From: Paracoccus haematequi | GTDB lineage: Bacteria; Pseudomonadota; Alphaproteobacteria; Rhodobacterales; Rhodobacteraceae | NCBI GenBank assembly: GCA_945881965.1 | Contig: CAMCVS010000012.1 | Location: forward strand, 1-64,000 | Length of the DNA stretch: 64,000 bases | Direction of reading: 5' to 3' | In this document: positions 34,501-43,367 of the stretch, one piece after another | Layout of the letters: each line of letters opens with the position of its first letter | Position numbering within the stretch: position 1 is the first letter of the stretch | The notes under the pieces: model-generated | What the model saw: the letters and a program-made list of their open reading frames with translations, nothing else | What the model was told of the DNA's origin: nothing | Database searches by the model: none | Made by a program: the position numbers and the translations under genes

Positions 34501-37500
34501 TGAACGCAGGCACCGTCAGCGGCCATGGCGTGCATCGCACTGTGGCGGCAGACAACAGCTGGGTCCGCTTCCGCTGGCAGGGTGTGACGCAGGGGCTGGC
34601 CACCACCAACGCGCTGAACTTTGCCGTGACGCTGTTCGCGGATGGCCGGATCGCGTTCGATTATGGTCCCGGCAATCAGGACAACCGCGCCACTGTGGGG
34701 TTGTCGGCGGGCAATGGTGACACCTTTGTTCTGTCCACGCTGACCGGGAATACGCCCACCGATGGCAGCGTGCGTAATTTCGCGCCCGAACCGGGGCTGG
34801 TGTATTACGACATCGGCGCGTTCGAATTCCAGGGTGATTCCGGCGATGTGACCCCGCCCGTTGTGGTGGATATCCCGCAACTGCCGCCGCAGGATGGCAC
34901 CACCGCGCTGGCCTTTACCGCCTTTACCGTGATCACCAGCGAGGCGCTGGAACTGGTATCGGCGCGCAGCCCCGCCAACTATGAACTGCGCGGCGCGGGA
35001 GCGGATGACATCTTTGACACCGGCGATGATGTGCTGGTGGCGCTGACGCCGTCCTATTCCTTCCCGGAAACCGACCTGACGCTGTCGTTCGATGCGCCGC
35101 TGGCGGATGGGCTGTGGCGGCTGACGCTGTCAGGGACGCTGGCGATCTATGACACCGCCGGGAACCGTCTGGATGGCGATGCGAATGGGGCAGAGGGCGG
35201 CGATTATGTCCGCACCTTTACCGTGGACCGCACCACCAATGCGCTGCCGGTGGCAAACGCGGCCACCGCGCAGGTGACCGAGGATGGCAGCGTGGTGATT
35301 ACGCTGGGCGCGACGGATGCCGATGGCGATCCGCTGTCGTTCTCGGTGCTGACCACGCCGCTTTATGGTGTGCTGACCGATTTCGACAGTGTCGCGGGCA
35401 CCATCACCTATCGCCCGAACGCCAATTCCACCCGCACGGATGCCTTCCGCTTTGCGGTGGATGACGGCAAGCTGGGCCATGCCGAAGCGGTGATCACCAT
35501 CAACGTGATCCCCGTGAACGATGCGCCGACGGCAACGCCTGCCACACGCGCCATCACCGGCGGCGTGCCCACAACCATCGTTCTGGCCGGAACCGATGTG
35601 GAAACCGCGCCGTCCGGTCTGCGCGCGGACATCGTGACGCCGCCCGCTGTGGGCACCTTGGTGCGGGTCAGCGATCTGGTGTTCGAATACACTGCGCCGA
35701 TTTTGCACAGCGGCACCGAAACGCTGGTGTTCACCGTGCGGGACAGCGGCGATCCGGCTGGCACGCCGGGCAATGCGCTGAGCTCTGGTCAGGCAATAGT
35801 GACGCTGAACGTCACACCGGGCAACACCGCGCCGGTCATCGGGGCCGTGGGTCCGCAAGTGGTGAACGAAGGCGACACGCTGACTGTCGATCTGGGCGCG
35901 CTGACCACGGATGCCGAAGGCCACGCGCTGACTTGGCTGATCCTGTCCGGGCCGGATGGGGTGACGATTGACGCGGCAACCGGTGTGATCAGCTTTGCCC
36001 CCGGCGGCACGTCTGGTCAGTATGATGTGCTGGTGCAAGTCACGGATAACGGCGCAGGCGCGCTGAGCGATCAGGTGACCGTGGCGATCACCGCGCAGAA
36101 TCTGGCCCCGGTCGCAACCCTGACGGCACCTGACCGCGCCCTGATCGGCACCACTGTGACGGTGACCCCTGCAGCGACAGATGCGGGCGGGGACACGATC
36201 GGGTCATGGCGGATCAACTGGGGCGATGGCACAGTCGATCTGGTGTCGGGCGCGCTGACCAGCCTGACCCACGCCTACAGCCTTGCAGGCAACCGCACCG
36301 TGAGCCTGACCGCCATCGACAGCGAGGGCGCGGAAAGCGCCGCCGTGACCGCCCAAGTCAGCATCGTGACCGAAAACGCCAAGCCGGTCTGGACATCGAC
36401 CGGGTTCCTGTCCGCCTCTGCTGGCGATACCTTTACGCTGAACCTTGCGGACTATGTCAGCGATGCTGAAGGCGACGCCATCACCTTCAGCCTGCTGAAC
36501 GGCACGATCCCGGGGATGACGATTGATCCGCTCACGGGCATCGCAACCCTCGCGGTGCCTGCGGACACGGCACCGGGCAGCTATCGGTTCGCGCTGCAGG
36601 CAACGGACGCCCTGGGTGCCACGGCACGGCGCGCGGTATTTTTGAATGTGGATAACCAACCACCGGAATGGCAAGCCATTCGCCGCCAGGAAGTCGCCGC
36701 AGGCGAGACGTTCACGCTGGCGCTGGCAGATTACACCCGTGACCCGGATGGCAATCCGCTGACCTATGCGATCCTGAAGAACGCCCAGCCGGGGATGACC
36801 GTCGATGCCGCCACGGGTGTTCTGACCTGGGATATTGACATGATGCAGGCCCCCGGTCCCTACAAGATCGTGCTGCGCGTCACCGACAGCGCGGGGGCCG
36901 CCGCGAACCGCACCATCATCTTCGATGTCAACAACTATGCCCCGGAATGGGACGCCCTGCCGCGTCAGGCCGTTTCAGCGGGCGGAACCGTGTCCTTTGC
37001 GCTTGCCGACTATGTCAGCGACTATGACAAGGACGCGATCACCTATGCGCTGGTCGCCTCCGGATTTCCGGGTGCCACGGTTGATGCCGCGACGGGTGTG
37101 TTCACGCTGACGGTGCCTGCCGATGAAACGCCGGGCAGTTACAGCTTTACCGTCACGGCGACCGATACGCTGGGCGCGTCCAGCCAACGCGTGCTATTCG
37201 TGGATATCGACAACACCATCCCCGAATGGGACGCCCTGGCGCGTCAGGCCGTATCCCCCGGCGATACTGTCAGCCTTGCCTTGGGCGATCTGGTGCGCGA
37301 CGCGGATGGCCACGCCATCGTCTGGGAAATGACCAGTGCCGATCTGCCCGGCGCGACGTTGGATGTGGCCACCGGACAGTTCCACTTTGCCGTGCCCGCC
37401 GATCTGCCGCCCGGCAGCTTCCGCTTTGCCATCAAGGTGTCGGACCCGGTCGGCGGTTACGCTGCGCGCACGGTGTTCGTCGATGTCGACAACAGCATCC

Positions 37501-39026
37501 CCGAGTGGCAGCAAGTCGCCCGCCAGACCGCCTCTGCCGGCGATACGGTCAGCCTGAACCTTGCGGATTTCGTCACTGATCCGGATGGCAATCCGATCAA
37601 TTTCACGCTGCGGGACGGCGATTTGCGCGGTGTCACGCTGGATCGCGCCACGGGGGCCTTCACGTTGACCCTGCGCCCGGATCAGGACCCCGGCAGTTAC
37701 AGTTTTGTTGTGACGGCAGACGATGGTATCGGCGGGTTTGCCAGCATGACGTTCTGGGTCGATGTCGATAACAACCTGCCGGAATGGCTGGCCACGCCAC
37801 GGGTTGCCGCCTCTGCCGGTGACATCGTGACAGTCGATCTGGGCGCGCTGGTCACGGATGCCGACGGCAACGCCATCACCTTCTCGTTCCGGGGGGCCAC
37901 AGTGGCCGGAGCGTCGATTGATGCGGCAACCGGGATCCTGTCCTGGGCCGTGCCTGCGGATCAGGCGGCAGGTCTGACCCGGATGGTGATCATCGCCTCG
38001 GACGGCATCGGGGGCGAGGCTGTGCGCGCCCTCAGCTTTGACGTCGATAACGCCGCGCCGGTCTGGACCGGGCCGACGTCCTTTGCGGTGAACGAGGGCC
38101 AGACCTTCAGCATTGATCTGGACACGCTGGTCAGCGATGCGGACCTGAACCCGCTGACGATCACCGTCACCGGCGTTCCGGTCGGCAATGCCACGATTGA
38201 TCCGGCGACCAACATCCTGACCTGGACCCTGCCGCAGGATGCCAACGGGGTGCAGGTGCTGCGCCTGCGCGCCGATGACGGGCTGGGCCAATCGGCTTCC
38301 CGTGCGCTGCGCGTCAACGTCAAGAACCTGCCGCCGGTGGCCAGCCTTGATGCGCCCGCCGTGGCCGATACCGGGGCGAGTGTTGCGGTCACACCCGGTG
38401 CGACCGATCCGGGCAATGATCCGATCACCGAATGGCGGATCGACTGGGGCGACGGCAGCGCCGCCCAAACCGTGGCGGGCAGCGCGGCAAGCCTTGAACA
38501 TACCTATACGCTGGACGGAACCTGGACCGTGCAACTGCGCGCCGTCGATGCCAATGGCGGGGTCAGCGCGCCGGTGACGGCCACTGTGATGACGCAAACG
38601 CCCGCCGCGCCGATGATGATGGCAGCGTTCCGGTTGGCGCCTGCGGTGCCGGTTGCCGCGATCACCGCCGCAGAGATCGCCACCGTCGCGGAAACCGGCG
38701 CGCGGCAGGCGGTGTTCACCGTTTCGCTGGACGCGCCTGCGACGGACCCGGTCGCGTTTTCCTATGCGATCGAGGCGGGCGGGAATGCGGTGCAGACCGG
38801 CGAGGCGATCATCGCGCGCGGGCGGCAAACCGTCACGCTGCGGCAGGATATCGACCCGCTGGCGGATTGGGATCAGGTGACGCTGCGGGTGTTTGCGGCT
38901 GTGGGTGCGGTTCTGCCTGAGGCTGGGTTCCAGACCACCACCACGCTGGACATCGTGGATGACGGGACAGGGCTTGCGGCGCTGGCCCGGCCGATGCAAC
39001 CCTCCGCCGTGATCGAATGGGTTTGA
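31599..39026 (+). pseudogene. 3' part of a giant beta-helix/Ig/PKD repeat surface protein, split by the prophage
   Basis: About 2475 residues of host sequence continue in frame out of the phage end. The open frame runs from TTG 31566, inside the phage terminus without a ribosome site, so that start is artificial; the true start must lie beyond the left phage end. Order: end of a beta-helix (DYHLAATAAGIDAGDP), a malectin/carbohydrate-binding-like domain (31880-32450), a second beta-helix (32690-34170), a NIDO-like domain (34230-34800), cadherin-like domains (35230-35820), PKD (36110-36370), seven Ig-type repeats (36380-38335), a second PKD and a Calx-beta-like tail. Likely a cell-surface or secreted adhesin. 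Confidence 0.85.
36380..38335 (+). repeat. Tandem 93-residue Ig-like repeats
   Basis: Seven units share the pattern PEW..L.RQ.VSAGDTVSL.L, a DPDG-type acidic loop, PG.T.D.ATG, PAD..PGSY and a closing V.VDN. The PEW codons at 36942, 37221 and 37500 are exactly 279 nt apart; the flanking units are close to that spacing. DNA identity between copies is moderate, so the duplications are old. Confidence 0.88.
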
Positions 39027-39065
39027 CGCAACGCGCGTCCGCCCGCAGAAAAGGACAGATGGATC

Positions 39066-39428
39066 ATGACCGACAAAACCGCGCAGGATGCCGCAAAGGA
39101 CGCGTTGAAAGACGCGCTGAAAGAGGCGTTGGACAACGGCGCGGCCAAGCCCGCCAAACCCGGCACGGCCGCTGTGCCCCGCGTGGTCTGGGACGACAGC
39201 GCGATGTCGTCGTCCTATGCCAATGTGGTCAACGTGCTGGCCACGCGCGAGGAAATGACGCTGTTGTTCGGCACCAACCAGACCTGGAATGCCAGCGGCG
39301 GCACCGATCTGGTGGTGAAACTGTCCGACCGGATCGTGTTGACGCCCTTTGCGGCCAAGCGGCTGTGCACGCTGCTGGACCGGCGGGTCAAGGAATATGA
39401 AGAGCTTTTCGGCAAGCTCGACGTCTGA
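39066..39428 (+). CDS. DUF3467 family protein
   Basis: 120 residues. The N-terminus is an alanine/lysine helix; the domain (about 45-118) has the DUF3467 pattern YANVVNVLATREEMTLLFG, VVKLSDRIVLTPFAAKRL and LLDRRVKEYEELFGKL. The family is a small beta-rich cytoplasmic domain of unknown function. AAGGA lies 10 nt before ATG 39066, 40 nt after the giant gene. As first gene of the export operon it may be a chaperone or assembly factor for the giant protein; that is inference. Confidence 0.85.
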   Translation: MTDKTAQDAAKDALKDALKEALDNGAAKPAKPGTAAVPRVVWDDSAMSSSYANVVNVLATREEMTLLFGTNQTWNASGGTDLVVKLSDRIVLTPFAAKRLCTLLDRRVKEYEELFGKLDV

Positions 39429-41208
39429 CGCCAGCCTGTTGCGCGGCATGGCCCACGGGGCTTTTGCCGCGATCTGGACGGCGGCGCAGGCGCGCGAACT
39501 GGGCGATGGCGCGTCGGTGCTGTTGCTGATGCGCGAACCGGACGGCGTGTTGCGGCCGCAGGGCCGGTCGCCGCAGGATTGGACCCCCGAAGAAGGGCTG
39601 CGCGCCGCCATCGGGGCCGCCGCGGATCAGGGCCGCGCCGCCACGCGCCCTGCGGGGCCGGGACGGGTGGCGATTGCGCTCGCCCTGACGCTGGACAGCG
39701 GGGTCGCGGTCGCAGGCGCGGTTGTGACCGCCGCCGACGAGGTCACCACGCGGCTGGCGCTGCAACGGCTGGGCTGGGGCATGGCGGGGGTCGAGGCGTA
39801 TCTGCGGCGTCAGACCGCCGTGCCGGTGGCTGCGCCCCGCAACGATGCCGCGCTGGGGGCGCTGCGGCTGGTGCTGCGGTCGCTGGAAACGCGCGGTTAC
39901 CGTGATGCCGCGCGCACGGCGGCCACCGAACTGGCGCTGACACTGGGGGCGGACCGCGTCGCCATCGCGCGCCGTCGTCGCCGGGGGGCGCGGGTCGAGG
40001 CATTATCGCATGTCGCCGGTCCCATCATCCGCACCCGTATCCGTGACCTGCTGGCCGGGGCCGCGAACGAAGCGCTGGATCAGGCCGAACCGTTGCTCTG
40101 GCCCGTCCCCGCAGATGCCCCGCCGCGCACCCGCCACCAGATCGCGGTTCTGGCGCGCGAAACTGCGGCTGGGTCGGTGGTCGTGCTGCCGATTGGGCCG
40201 CCGGAACGGCCCTGGGGCGCGCTGGTGGCCGAATTCAGCACGCCGGATGGGGCCGCTGCTGCGCTGCCGCTGCTGGATGTGGCGGGCGATGCGCTGGCCC
40301 CGCTGCTGGAGGTCAAGCGCCGCGATGACCGGCTGTGGGTCGTCCGCGCCTGGGAGGGGCTGGAGGCCGCGACGGCCGCGCTGTTGGGACCAAAAGCGTT
40401 GGGGTGGAAGGCTGCGATCCTTGTCCTTGCCGCGTTGATTGCTGCCGGGGCGACCATCACCGCCCCTGCCCGCATGACAGCCGATGCCGAGATCACCGCC
40501 GAAGGGCGCGTGGTCATTGCCGCGCCGTTTGACGGGTTTCTGGCGGAACGGCTGGCGCGCGCGGGCGATGCGGTGGTGGCGGGGCAAGTGCTGGCGCGGC
40601 TGGATGTGCGCGACCTGTCGCTGGACCTGTTGCGCCAAGAGGCAGCGCAGCGTCAGAAAGAGATCGAACAGGACGCCGCCATCGCCGCAGGTGACCGTGC
40701 GCGCCAGACCGTGCTGGGCGCGGAAATCGCCGAGGTGCAGGCCGAATCCGCGCTGACCCGGGCGCAGATTGCCGCCGCCGATCTGCGCGCGCCGTATGAC
40801 GGGATTGTCACGCTGGATGCCACCGATGGCCGGCTTGGCGCGCCGCTGCGCCGGGGCGATGATCTGTATACGCTTGCGCCACGTGACCGGCGCAGCCTGA
40901 CGCTGTTTGCGCCCGATACCGGGATTGACCGGCTGGCGGTCGGGCAGACCGGCACCCTGCGGCTGGAGGCGATGCCCGAACGCCCGCTGCAATTCGCCCT
41001 GACGCGGCTGACCCCGGTGACGGAAACCCGCGACGGGGCGAACACCTTCCGGGTGCAGGCCGAGCTGACCGGCGATGTGCCGCCCGATCTGGGGCTGGGG
41101 ATGCAGGGCGTGGCCAAGATAGTGACGGGCCGCGACCTGTGGGTCATGACCTGGGCGCGCCCCTTGGCCGAACAGTTGCGGCTTGCGGTCTGGAGCCTGT
41201 GGCCATGA
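39397..41208 (+). CDS. GAF-like cytoplasmic domain fused to a membrane-anchored HlyD adaptor
   Basis: 603 residues from ATG 39397 (AGGA just upstream, overlapping the DUF3467 3' end); ATG 39448 is an alternative. Residues about 150-310 resemble a GAF domain (YRDAARTAATELALTLGADR, GSVVVLPIGPPERPWGALVA). A single TM helix follows (WKAAILVLAALIAAGATI), then a HlyD half: lipoyl halves GRVVIAAPFDGFLAERLARA and DLRAPYDGIVTLDATDGRLG flank a short coiled-coil hairpin, then a beta-barrel. Probably an inner-membrane adaptor with a cytosolic sensing or docking domain. The stop overlaps the M50 gene by 4 nt. Confidence 0.82.
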   Translation: MKSFSASSTSDASLLRGMAHGAFAAIWTAAQARELGDGASVLLLMREPDGVLRPQGRSPQDWTPEEGLRAAIGAAADQGRAATRPAGPGRVAIALALTLDSGVAVAGAVVTAADEVTTRLALQRLGWGMAGVEAYLRRQTAVPVAAPRNDAALGALRLVLRSLETRGYRDAARTAATELALTLGADRVAIARRRRRGARVEALSHVAGPIIRTRIRDLLAGAANEALDQAEPLLWPVPADAPPRTRHQIAVLARETAAGSVVVLPIGPPERPWGALVAEFSTPDGAAAALPLLDVAGDALAPLLEVKRRDDRLWVVRAWEGLEAATAALLGPKALGWKAAILVLAALIAAGATITAPARMTADAEITAEGRVVIAAPFDGFLAERLARAGDAVVAGQVLARLDVRDLSLDLLRQEAAQRQKEIEQDAAIAAGDRARQTVLGAEIAEVQAESALTRAQIAAADLRAPYDGIVTLDATDGRLGAPLRRGDDLYTLAPRDRRSLTLFAPDTGIDRLAVGQTGTLRLEAMPERPLQFALTRLTPVTETRDGANTFRVQAELTGDVPPDLGLGMQGVAKIVTGRDLWVMTWARPLAEQLRLAVWSLWP

Positions 41209-43367
41209 CCACGGCAGACGCGCCCCTGTTTTCGTCCTATTGGTACAAGGTCGAACGCGTGGCCCCCCGCCTGCGCCCCGGTGTGCAGGTGGCGCGGCGA
41301 GTCGAGCAAGGCGAGGTCTGGCATATCCTGTCGATCCCGGAATCGAACCGGCATTTCCGGCTTGACCCGGCGGCCTGGGCCATCATCGGCGCGCTGGACG
41401 GGCGCGCCACGCTGGATGCGATCTGGCGCGCGGTGCTGGACCGCTTTGGCGATGCCACGCCCGGGCAGGACGAGACGATCCGCCTGTTGGGCCAGTTGCA
41501 TCAGGCCGATGCGCTGAACGCCGGAACCGCGCCGACATTGGCCGAGTTCGGCCAGCGCGCCCGCCGTCAGGACCGCCAGCAATGGCTGCAAAAGCTGAAA
41601 AGCCCGCTGTTCATCAAGGTGCCGCTGTTCGACCCGAAACCGCTGATCACGGCGACCTATCCGCTGGTGCGCCCGCTGTTCACGCGCGCCGGTCTTCTGG
41701 TGTGGGTTGCGGCGGTCGTCTGGCTGGCGGTGCAGGCGGTGACGCATTGGAGCGCGCTGACCGATGCCGCGCTGGACGGCGCGCTGGCGGCGGAAAACCT
41801 GGTGCTGGCCGCACTGGTGTTTCCCTTTGCCAAAGCCCTGCACGAGTTGGGCCATTGCTGGGCCGTGCGGCATTGGGGCGGCGAGGTGCGCGATTTCGGC
41901 ATCATGTTCCTGGTGTTCCTGCCCGCGCCTTATGTCGATGCCTCTGCCTCGATCGCGTTTCCGTCGCGCGGGGCGCGGATTATCGTGGGTGCGGCGGGGA
42001 TGATGGTCGAGGTGCTGCTGGCCGCGATTGCGATGTATGTCTGGCTGGGGGCCGAGCCGGGGCTGATCAAGGGTCTGGCCTTCAACATGCTGCTGATCGC
42101 GGGGGTGTCGTCGATCCTGTTCAACGGCAATCCGCTGCTGCGGTTCGACGCCTATTACATGCTGTGTGATGCCATCGGGGTGCAGAACCTGGCTGGGCGC
42201 AGCCAGCAATGGTGGGGCTGGCTGGTGCATCGGTTCGGCTTTGGCATCGCGGAGTGGGAGAATCCCGCGCGCAGCCGGGCCGAGGCGTGGTGGTTTGCCG
42301 TCTATCATCCGTTGTCCTATGCCTATCGCGTGGTGCTGACACTGTCGATTGCGCTGTTCGTGGCGCAGGAATACCGCGCCATCGGGCTGATGCTGGCGCT
42401 GTGGTCGGTGGGGTCGGCGCTGGTGCTGCCGGGGGTGCAGGCGGTCTGGCATGTGGTGACATCGCCCCGGATCACGACGCATCGCCGCCGCGCGCTGCTG
42501 GTATCGGGTCTGTTGGTGGGGCTGCCGCTGGCGCTGCTGGCGTTCCTGCCGCTGCCTTATGGCACAGTTGCGCCGGGTGTGATCGCAGCCCCCGATGCCG
42601 CGCGGCTGGCCGCCCCGGTCGAGGCGGTGGTGGCCGAGGTGCTGACCCCGCCCGGTGCGGCGGTGCAGGACGGAACCGGGCTGTTGCGGCTGACCGCGCC
42701 GCTGACGCAATCGCAACTGGCAGTGACCGAGGCGCGGCTGGACACCGCGCTTGCACGGCTGACCGCGTTCGAGGGGGCGTCACAACGCGATGACGCCGCC
42801 GTTGCCCGCGCCGAAATCGCTTATCTGACCGAGGCGCGCGACAAGGCCCGCAACGAACTGGCGCAGTTGGATCTGCTTAGCGCCGCCGATGGCCGGTTTT
42901 TGGCCCGTGATGGCGTGCTGACGCCGGGGCGGCTGCTGACCGAGGGGATGGAACTGGGGTTTCTGGTGCCAGATACCGCCCGCGTCACGCTTCGGGTGGC
43001 GGTGCCTGCGACGCGGATTGATCTGGTGGAAACCGCGCCGCCAGACGTGCGGGTGTTGATCCCCGGTCAGGGGCTGACACCGCATCGCGCGCAACTGGTG
43101 ACGCTCGCCCCGCAAGCCACCCGCGAGTTGGAATTTGCCGCGCTGGCCCAAGGCGCGGGCGGGCCGTTGGTGATGGACCCGACGGATGAAACCGGGCGGC
43201 GCACCGCGCTGCCGTTTCATCTGGCCACGGTGGCGACCGATTTGCCGTTTGCCGGACAGGCGGTTGGCGGGCGGGTCTGGGTGCGGTTCGATCACCCGCC
43301 CACACCGCTGTTGCCGCGCCTGTGGCGGTCGGTGCGGCAGACATTCCTGCAACGGTTGGCGCTATGA
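41205..43367 (+). CDS. PqqD-like / M50 site-2 protease / HlyD fusion
   Basis: 720 residues. Residues 40-110 resemble PqqD (HFRLDPAAWAIIGALDGRAT, DETIRLLGQLHQADAL). The membrane core (about 160-465) has the M50 zinc motif HELGH at 213-217 and NPLLRFDAYY with D315, with about six TM segments. The C-terminal 250 residues form a HlyD-like periplasmic arm (APVEAVVAEVLTPPGAAVQD, coiled hairpin, second half). M50 enzymes cut substrates in or near the membrane; PqqD-type domains bind leader peptides. Together this suggests leader recognition, processing and periplasmic handover. The stop overlaps the SecA-like start. Confidence 0.88.
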   Translation: MTTADAPLFSSYWYKVERVAPRLRPGVQVARRVEQGEVWHILSIPESNRHFRLDPAAWAIIGALDGRATLDAIWRAVLDRFGDATPGQDETIRLLGQLHQADALNAGTAPTLAEFGQRARRQDRQQWLQKLKSPLFIKVPLFDPKPLITATYPLVRPLFTRAGLLVWVAAVVWLAVQAVTHWSALTDAALDGALAAENLVLAALVFPFAKALHELGHCWAVRHWGGEVRDFGIMFLVFLPAPYVDASASIAFPSRGARIIVGAAGMMVEVLLAAIAMYVWLGAEPGLIKGLAFNMLLIAGVSSILFNGNPLLRFDAYYMLCDAIGVQNLAGRSQQWWGWLVHRFGFGIAEWENPARSRAEAWWFAVYHPLSYAYRVVLTLSIALFVAQEYRAIGLMLALWSVGSALVLPGVQAVWHVVTSPRITTHRRRALLVSGLLVGLPLALLAFLPLPYGTVAPGVIAAPDAARLAAPVEAVVAEVLTPPGAAVQDGTGLLRLTAPLTQSQLAVTEARLDTALARLTAFEGASQRDDAAVARAEIAYLTEARDKARNELAQLDLLSAADGRFLARDGVLTPGRLLTEGMELGFLVPDTARVTLRVAVPATRIDLVETAPPDVRVLIPGQGLTPHRAQLVTLAPQATRELEFAALAQGAGGPLVMDPTDETGRRTALPFHLATVATDLPFAGQAVGGRVWVRFDHPPTPLLPRLWRSVRQTFLQRLAL

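Noticed and set aside
37194-39611. 805-codon open frame on the minus strand
   Set aside because: It lies wholly antisense to the giant repeat gene and the DUF3467 gene, is histidine/arginine/glutamine-rich as expected for a high-GC shadow frame, and has no domain.
40653-42716. 687-codon open frame on the minus strand
   Set aside because: Antisense to the HlyD and M50 genes, with low-complexity R/Q/H composition. A GC-driven shadow.
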